A DNA stretch of 8,570 nt from JAYTJL01 sp043731125 (GTDB lineage Bacteria > Patescibacteriota > Saccharimonadia > Saccharimonadales > UBA10212): NCBI GenBank assembly GCA_043731125.1, contig JAYTJL010000021.1, forward strand, positions 1 to 8,570. The letters are read 5' to 3'. Positions 4,708-8,570 of this stretch are shown here, in pieces; the first letter of the stretch is position 1, and each line of letters opens with the position of its first letter. Below the pieces are notes generated by a model. It was not told the DNA's origin. It searched no databases and saw nothing but the letters and a program-made list of their open reading frames with translations. A program made the translations under genes and the position numbers.

Positions 4708-5013
4708 CTATGGCAGGCGGCCGATTACAAATTTAACAATTATTGCACCAAATGCTGCTATAACTAGCCCTATCATAGAGTAGAGAATTTCGTTTCTTGA
4801 TTTTTTTACCTTTTCTGGGTCGCCGCCAGACAAGGCATACCTAGTTCCGCCAATCACCAAAAACAGTACAGCCAGTGCGCCAATCACCACAAAACCCCAC
4901 AGAAAAATATTTTCCAGCGTATTTTGATTGGCGCAGGCTTTTGGTAGGCCAGAAGAATCGAGCACACCTCTTCTGTCAAATGTTGAACATGTAGCTGCAA
5001 AGATGCTAATCAT
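4708..5013 (-). CDS. VirB2-like T4SS pilin P5, short N-terminus
   Basis: This 101-residue protein has the conserved C-terminal half: two membrane segments (about 36-57 and 76-97) around RYALSGGDPEKVKKSRNEI. The N-terminal region is short (MISIFAATCSTFDRRGVLDS) and lacks a convincing signal peptide, yet keeps a Cys pair (Cys9, Cys27). The start overlaps the stop of P6 by 4 nt (ATGA), a typical coupling junction. The missing leader may mean that it is inserted through its first membrane helix, or that it is a minor or structural component rather than a filament subunit (inference). Confidence 0.82.
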   Translation of the reverse strand: MISIFAATCSTFDRRGVLDSSGLPKACANQNTLENIFLWGFVVIGALAVLFLVIGGTRYALSGGDPEKVKKSRNEILYSMIGLVIAAFGAIIVKFVIGRLP

Positions 5014-5402
5014 GTTGCTAGCCTATTGCCTATAAATGCCACAAACCCAGAGGCTACAAATACAATTGACAGACCAACTAGACTATATATAATGCGCTTT
5101 CTTGCTGACGCTGCTTTTTGGGCATCACCACCAGCAGTAATGTAGCCAACCCCCGCAATGATAATTGAAACGGTAGCCGCCAGCCCACCAAGACGCAGTA
5201 GCATCTCTACAACAACTAGCCCAACAGGCAAAAAGTCATCCGGGACATTGAAAGCTACTCTGCAAACTTGATTACTTTCGGTAACAGGCAGGTACTTATA
5301 CCACACTGGAATAAAGAAAAAACTGGACTTATCTGAGCACGTCCTAGCAAATGGAGCATAGGGCAGATACGCACTGTATACGGATGTTAGTAACATTAGC
5401 AT
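5010..5402 (-). CDS. VirB2-like T4SS pilin P6, divergent
   Basis: This 130-residue protein keeps the two membrane segments (about 58-87 and 104-125) and the loop GYITAGGDAQKAASARKRI. The ectodomain is unlike the others: aromatic-rich (SSFFFIPVWYKYLP), with Cys22 and Cys47 24 residues apart. The N-terminal hydrophobic stretch is short (MLMLLTSVYSAYL). Methionines at residues 1 and 3 are both possible starts. Its start lies 3 nt after the P7 stop (TAG-GCA-ATG). It lacks the Arg/Lys-phenylalanine ending (RFVL or KFVI) of the other members. It may be a specialised tip or base subunit, but nothing in the sequence proves this. Confidence 0.8.
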   Translation of the reverse strand: MLMLLTSVYSAYLPYAPFARTCSDKSSFFFIPVWYKYLPVTESNQVCRVAFNVPDDFLPVGLVVVEMLLRLGGLAATVSIIIAGVGYITAGGDAQKAASARKRIIYSLVGLSIVFVASGFVAFIGNRLAT

Positions 5403-5405
5403 TGC

Positions 5406-5672
5406 CTAGAACACCCCACCAGGCACGAGCCACTGCAAAAATGCGTACATAAACAAAAATACTATCAGAGCAATAAGCCCATTTGTAATCCGTTGTTTTG
5501 CCTCACTAAGTGCCTGTGGGTTATCCCCGGCCATTGTGTATTGAATGCCACCAAGAATAATAGTCCCAACTACTACAATTCCCACCGCCGCACTTAAAAA
5601 AGTAATAGCCTGGTTGAGGTCTTTCACTATTGGGTTGTTTGGATTCACTTTTGCAATTACGTGGTATGGCAT
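5406..5672 (-). CDS. VirB2-like T4SS pilin P7, minimal, first gene of operon
   Basis: At 88 residues this is the smallest member. The N-terminus (MPYHVIAKVNPNNPIVKDL) is polar with no signal peptide, and there is no cysteine at all. Two membrane segments (about 22-45 and 62-83) surround IQYTMAGDNPQALSEAKQRI, which keeps the loop pattern with one Gly of the GGD lost. The arrangement is that of a bare membrane core of the family. It has no recognisable ribosome binding site. As the first gene it follows the divergent control region by 28-30 nt from a predicted start. It could equally be a small pore or holdase-like membrane protein derived from the pilin fold. Confidence 0.78.
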   Translation of the reverse strand: MPYHVIAKVNPNNPIVKDLNQAITFLSAAVGIVVVGTIILGGIQYTMAGDNPQALSEAKQRITNGLIALIVFLFMYAFLQWLVPGGVF

Positions 5673-5706
5673 TTTTTTATGTTTATGGTTATCTAAAATT
5701 TAGAAT

Positions 5707-5735
5707 ATCATATTTAGTACTAAATTGGCGCTAAA
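5707..5735 (-). promoter_or_regulatory. Putative promoter of the pilin operon with TTTAG repeats
   Basis: A TATGAT box on the minus strand (5712-5707) lies 17 bp from a weak -35 (TTTAGC, 5735-5730). A perfect 14-bp palindrome, ATTTAGTACTAAAT (5712-5725), abuts the -10. Further CTAAA/TTTAG half-sites lie at 5693-5703, 5731-5735 and 5740-5744. The grouping suggests a binding site for a regulator that covers this promoter. Confidence 0.4.
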
Positions 5736-5775
5736 TTTGCTAAAAGACTATAGGGAATGGCTAATACTCGACTGG

Positions 5776-5804
5776 TTGTTGACCGAAGACGCTTGTGCTA
5801 TAGT
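5776..5804 (+). promoter_or_regulatory. Promoter of the VirB6-like gene pair
   Basis: TTGTTG (5776-5781) and an extended -10, TGC-TATAGT (5796-5804), are separated by 17 bp. The start would be near 5811, followed by a 5-bp hairpin, ATGAC-AAAA-GTCAT (5813-5826), in the short leader. It fires away from the pilin promoter some 70 bp to the left. Confidence 0.55.
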
Positions 5805-5837
5805 CAAACCAAATGACAAAAGTCATACTTATACGAT

Positions 5838-6833
5838 GTGGGACCAAAAATGAAAACACCATTAAATAACACACAACAACCAATACTTCCGAAAAAATCA
5901 CTGGGCAAAGCTTTATTCTTTAGATCTGTTACTGGCATAGCTATAGCAACTTTCACTTTTACGATACTAGTCCCTGTGTTGCTGGCACAAAAAGTTAGTG
6001 CAGCGGATGCCTCCTGGACACCAGCTCAGGTCACACACGCAACCTGGGCATTCACAAATCCAACCACTATAGCGGTCAAAATTGGTACAACCACGATAAA
6101 CTTGACTTATCAAGGTAAAACTGGGCTTGGCAGGGCTTTTACGGGTAATGGGGCACCTCTTTGTAGCGCACTCCTCTTGTATATTCCCGAAGCTAGCATT
6201 ACAGACAATGCACCAAACAAACCATCTGTAATAGCAAATGTTGCCAATTTTAAATACAATCAAACACTACTTTCAGGAGGATCAACAGGGTGTGGTACGC
6301 CGTCGTCAGGCCCAGGAAAAGCCACCATTAACACCACTCTGGCGGGCAATCTTGGTGGTGGCGCTCAGGCACCACCTGCCGTTGGGGGTATATGCAGCCC
6401 AGGGGGCGCCACGAGCGGTAGCCTCCTATGTAAGTGTGCTGCATCGGGTGCGCCCCCAGTAACCAAGTGCGCATGGGTAAGTACCGCAACTGATCCCGCT
6501 GTAGATGATACGCCAACTTGTGAAAATAGTGACCGCCTTGGTTTGGGTTGGTTGTTCTGTAAAATACTGCGAGGGATAGACTCAGCCGTAACTGCCTTTT
6601 ATGACGAAGTGCAAGACCAGCTATGTGTAAAGGTAGATACAGCTGTAACAGTAAATGGCACCCCCATAAATAGCGGCACAGATGGCGGCGTTAAGTGTGG
6701 CAATAAAGAAAACCTGTTCACCCCTCAGCTCTATGAAGTGTGGTCTAATATCCGGGTAATTGCCACAAGCCTGCTGGTTATACTGATGCTAGTTGCAATC
6801 ATTGGCCAGGCGGTAAGCGGAGGGAAGAGATAG
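5838..6833 (+). CDS. VirB6/TrbL-like T4SS protein, N-terminal part: exported Cys-rich ectodomain plus one membrane segment
   Basis: The 331 residues are counted from GTG 5838. An ATG at 5850 is an equally good start, and neither has a strong ribosome binding site. A signal peptide or anchor (about 25-56, ending AQKVSA) leads to a Thr/Gly/Ser-rich ectodomain with ten cysteines. A conserved-looking block SDRLGLGWLFCKILRGIDSA precedes another short extracytoplasmic loop, and YEVWSNIRVIATSLLVILMLVAIIGQA forms a membrane segment at about 303-325. The last block is what I recognise as the first core helix of CPR-type VirB6/TrbL proteins, which normally continue directly into the helix that begins the next gene. 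The ORF stops 1 nt before that gene. It is transcribed divergently from the pilins. It would form part of the inner-membrane channel with a large external domain. Confidence 0.75.
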   Translation: MGPKMKTPLNNTQQPILPKKSLGKALFFRSVTGIAIATFTFTILVPVLLAQKVSAADASWTPAQVTHATWAFTNPTTIAVKIGTTTINLTYQGKTGLGRAFTGNGAPLCSALLLYIPEASITDNAPNKPSVIANVANFKYNQTLLSGGSTGCGTPSSGPGKATINTTLAGNLGGGAQAPPAVGGICSPGGATSGSLLCKCAASGAPPVTKCAWVSTATDPAVDDTPTCENSDRLGLGWLFCKILRGIDSAVTAFYDEVQDQLCVKVDTAVTVNGTPINSGTDGGVKCGNKENLFTPQLYEVWSNIRVIATSLLVILMLVAIIGQAVSGGKR

Positions 6834-6834
6834 T

Positions 6835-8570
6835 ATGTTTAGCTCCTACAACATAAAAAGAATTCTCCCCCGGCTAATTGCCGCAGCGATTCTAATTCAA
6901 CTATCTTGGGCATTGGGCACATTTGCCGTTAGTATTTCTAACGATCTCGGCAAAGGTGTAAATGAATTGATGTACGCACCATTCGAAGGCAGTATAGGAG
7001 GCAAGGCAGATGATATAGGCCAAGCCCTAGGCAATACATCGGTAGCTGCTGGCGGTACAATCTTGTTTGCGGGTGGGGTCGCCCTAGTACTATTTAGCGG
7101 GATTAGCATAATTGGCTTAATTATCTTGGCCATCCCAGTTTTACTGGCTGTTATTGTTGGTTGGTTTGTGCTGGTGCTAAGGCAAATACTTATTATTATG
7201 TGCGTGGTATTTCTGCCCCTTGCGCTGCTGGCCTGGATATTACCCGGGACCGATAGGTACTGGAAGCTATTTAAGGACAATTTTTTAAAACTTCTGATAA
7301 TGTACCCTATGATTGTGGCGCTGATTGCAGCTGGTCGCATATTCGGCACGATAGGAGGGGCTGTTGGTGGTCTGGCCGGCTTTGTAATTGTACTTATGGG
7401 CTTTTTTGGACCACTGTTTATACTGCCCAAAACCTTTGCATGGGGTGGAGTTGCCCTGGGCGCTATGGGTGGTGCGGTAGTTAGTGGCACTAAGAAATAT
7501 AGAGACAAACCAAGAGACTTCGCTATGGGGAGGGCTAAGATGAATAAGGACGAGAGAACAAGACGCTCCCAAGAGCGCACAGCCGCCGGTGTACCATTTA
7601 ATGCGAGACGGCCATGGCAGCTTCCGGTTGATAAGCTAAAATCTGGACAATGGGACCCAACTCTGGGAGGTCGAGACAGTAGAATCAGGCAGAGAAAAGT
7701 TGACAGTTATGTTCATTCAGGTGAAGAAACCTATCAAAAGGATGTCGAAGCTGCCCGTTCTAGAGTACTTCGTGAAGGTCAGGACGTTAGAGCTCGCGGA
7801 GGCAATTGGGATACGTATTTTCAAGCAGTTGCTGATGGAGAAGAGTCCTACTACGACGAGAAGGCCGTTAATGACGATGGCACTAAAGGTCGAAAGTTCG
7901 ATATCGGTAGACGCAGCGAAGTCGAACAAGATGCCGCCAGAAAACAAACTGCTATTCTCGGATCTGCAGTTAACTGGCGATACTTGGAAGAATATTATGA
8001 AGCTAACCTTGGCAAAGACAGCCTTGAGGAAGGTAGCAAGGTTAGCCCAGCCCAGAGAGTTAGAGCTCGAAAGTTCTTTGACGATAATGTGGGTACTATA
8101 ATGCCTAAAATGCCACACCTATACCAGGGCTATGGCGCAGCAGCAGACGCCACAGGTGGCACACTAGCAGGCATGCATGGTGTCGAAATTGAGTCAATCC
8201 TTGGTAGGCTATCCGAAGATAGCAAAAAAGGAGATACTAATGCGCAAAAGTCTTTGGTGACTTTTTTGCAGAACTTTGAAGCTGCCGCTAGTAATGAGAA
8301 TATCGACCTGGACAATGGGGCACTTAGAGCGGTCAAAGGATTTTTGGATACTTCTGGCGGAAAAAATTTTAGAAATGAAATTAATCTCAGCCCAACATCC
8401 CCCAAAGATGGCAGATCCTCTAGAGGGTTGCCTACCGTTCAAGCTTATGACACTCTAAATTTGGAGCCTGAAAATAAAGCTGTATTAGATAGTATCAAGG
8501 CCTCACTCTCTCCCAGGATTAACCCAATCACAGGGACATTAACTACGATACCAGAACCAGGTGCTCCCCC
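6835..8570 (+). CDS. VirB6/TrbL-like T4SS protein, polytopic membrane part with long hydrophilic tail (3' end outside window)
   Basis: The frame is open from ATG 6835 to the window end, 578 complete codons without a stop. The start NIKRILPRLIAAAILIQLS (6-24) is a family-like amphipathic first helix. Several membrane segments follow at about 75-116, 118-137 and 152-217, including RQILIIMCVVFLPLALLAWILPG and LLIMYPMIVALIAAGR, which I associate with CPR VirB6/TrbL proteins. From residue ~218 to the window edge the protein is hydrophilic, Arg/Lys/Asp/Glu-rich and presumably cytoplasmic. The ribosome binding site GGAGG (6820-6824) lies 10 nt before the ATG, inside the end of the upstream gene; its TAG is 1 nt before this ATG. 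The pair is thus translationally coupled or a split single gene. Confidence 0.85.
   Translation, partial: MFSSYNIKRILPRLIAAAILIQLSWALGTFAVSISNDLGKGVNELMYAPFEGSIGGKADDIGQALGNTSVAAGGTILFAGGVALVLFSGISIIGLIILAIPVLLAVIVGWFVLVLRQILIIMCVVFLPLALLAWILPGTDRYWKLFKDNFLKLLIMYPMIVALIAAGRIFGTIGGAVGGLAGFVIVLMGFFGPLFILPKTFAWGGVALGAMGGAVVSGTKKYRDKPRDFAMGRAKMNKDERTRRSQERTAAGVPFNARRPWQLPVDKLKSGQWDPTLGGRDSRIRQRKVDSYVHSGEETYQKDVEAARSRVLREGQDVRARGGNWDTYFQAVADGEESYYDEKAVNDDGTKGRKFDIGRRSEVEQDAARKQTAILGSAVNWRYLEEYYEANLGKDSLEEGSKVSPAQRVRARKFFDDNVGTIMPKMPHLYQGYGAAADATGGTLAGMHGVEIESILGRLSEDSKKGDTNAQKSLVTFLQNFEAAASNENIDLDNGALRAVKGFLDTSGGKNFRNEINLSPTSPKDGRSSRGLPTVQAYDTLNLEPENKAVLDSIKASLSPRINPITGTLTTIPEPGAP

Noticed and set aside
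4708..5672. Holin-like or toxin identity for the small two-helix proteins P5-P7
   Set aside because: They share the conserved GD-centred loop pattern and helix layout with the signal-peptide-bearing pilins in the same operon. Pilin-family membership explains them better.
6897..7580. A 227-codon open frame on the minus strand
   Set aside because: It lies antisense to the clearly membrane-protein-like frame starting at 6835. Its low-complexity Pro/Ala/Thr/Ile/Ser composition is typical of the complement of hydrophobic helices.
7700..8118. Open frames of 133 codons on both strands inside the VirB6-like tail
   Set aside because: Both overlap the continuous main frame that runs from 6835 to the window end. 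They have no start signals or recognisable motifs.

Overview
The window fits a member of the Candidate Phyla Radiation, most likely Candidatus Saccharibacteria (TM7) or a close relative. The main reason is the right half. A tandem array of small VirB2-like 'T4SS pilin' genes lies back to back with a VirB6/TrbL-like membrane protein, an arrangement I associate with the type IV secretion / pilus loci of these reduced epibiotic bacteria. The placement is by recognition only, with no database search. Base composition is moderate, with AT-rich spacers. Two small four-helix-bundle (S23/IVP family) genes and two ComF-type genes are consistent with this origin.

Layout, left to right: (1) 1-460: the 3' end of a ComF-type phosphoribosyltransferase gene, an extended -10 promoter, two serine tRNA genes (UGA, then GCU, both with encoded CCA) and a Rho-independent terminator. 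(2) 459-1588, minus strand: a four-helix-bundle gene followed 23 nt later by a full-length comF. (3) 1589-2431: a regulatory spacer with a palindrome-bearing promoter, an Hsp20 small heat-shock protein gene with a strong ribosome binding site, and an AT-rich spacer. (4) 2432-2833: a second four-helix-bundle gene, bracketed by inverted repeats and ending in a 7-bp tandem repeat. (5) 2831-5672, minus strand: seven consecutive pilin-like genes, here called P7 (first transcribed) to P1 (last). Most junctions are 1-3 nt or overlap; the exceptions are a 15-nt gap before P1 and a 197-nt gap before P2 that carries a good internal promoter. (6) 5673-5837: a divergent control region. (7) 5838-8570, plus strand: a VirB6/TrbL-like protein encoded by two adjacent reading frames. 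The first is an exported ectodomain plus one membrane segment. The second is a polytopic membrane part plus a long hydrophilic tail that runs off the window.

How the parts may work together: the pilins would be processed and inserted in the membrane as subunits of an extracellular filament or secretion conduit. The VirB6/TrbL-like pair would form the inner-membrane channel. The ATPase (VirB4-like) expected in such loci is not in the window and may lie downstream. The ComF proteins belong to the DNA-uptake family, so a link between competence and the pilus locus is possible, but nothing in the sequence shows it.

Most unusual points: six of the seven pilins keep a pair of cysteines in an otherwise divergent extracytoplasmic region. 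The VirB6-like protein is split at a membrane loop with a ribosome binding site inside the upstream gene's end. Both four-helix-bundle genes are enclosed by their own unrelated inverted repeats, one of which would pair the start codon with the 3' end of the same gene.
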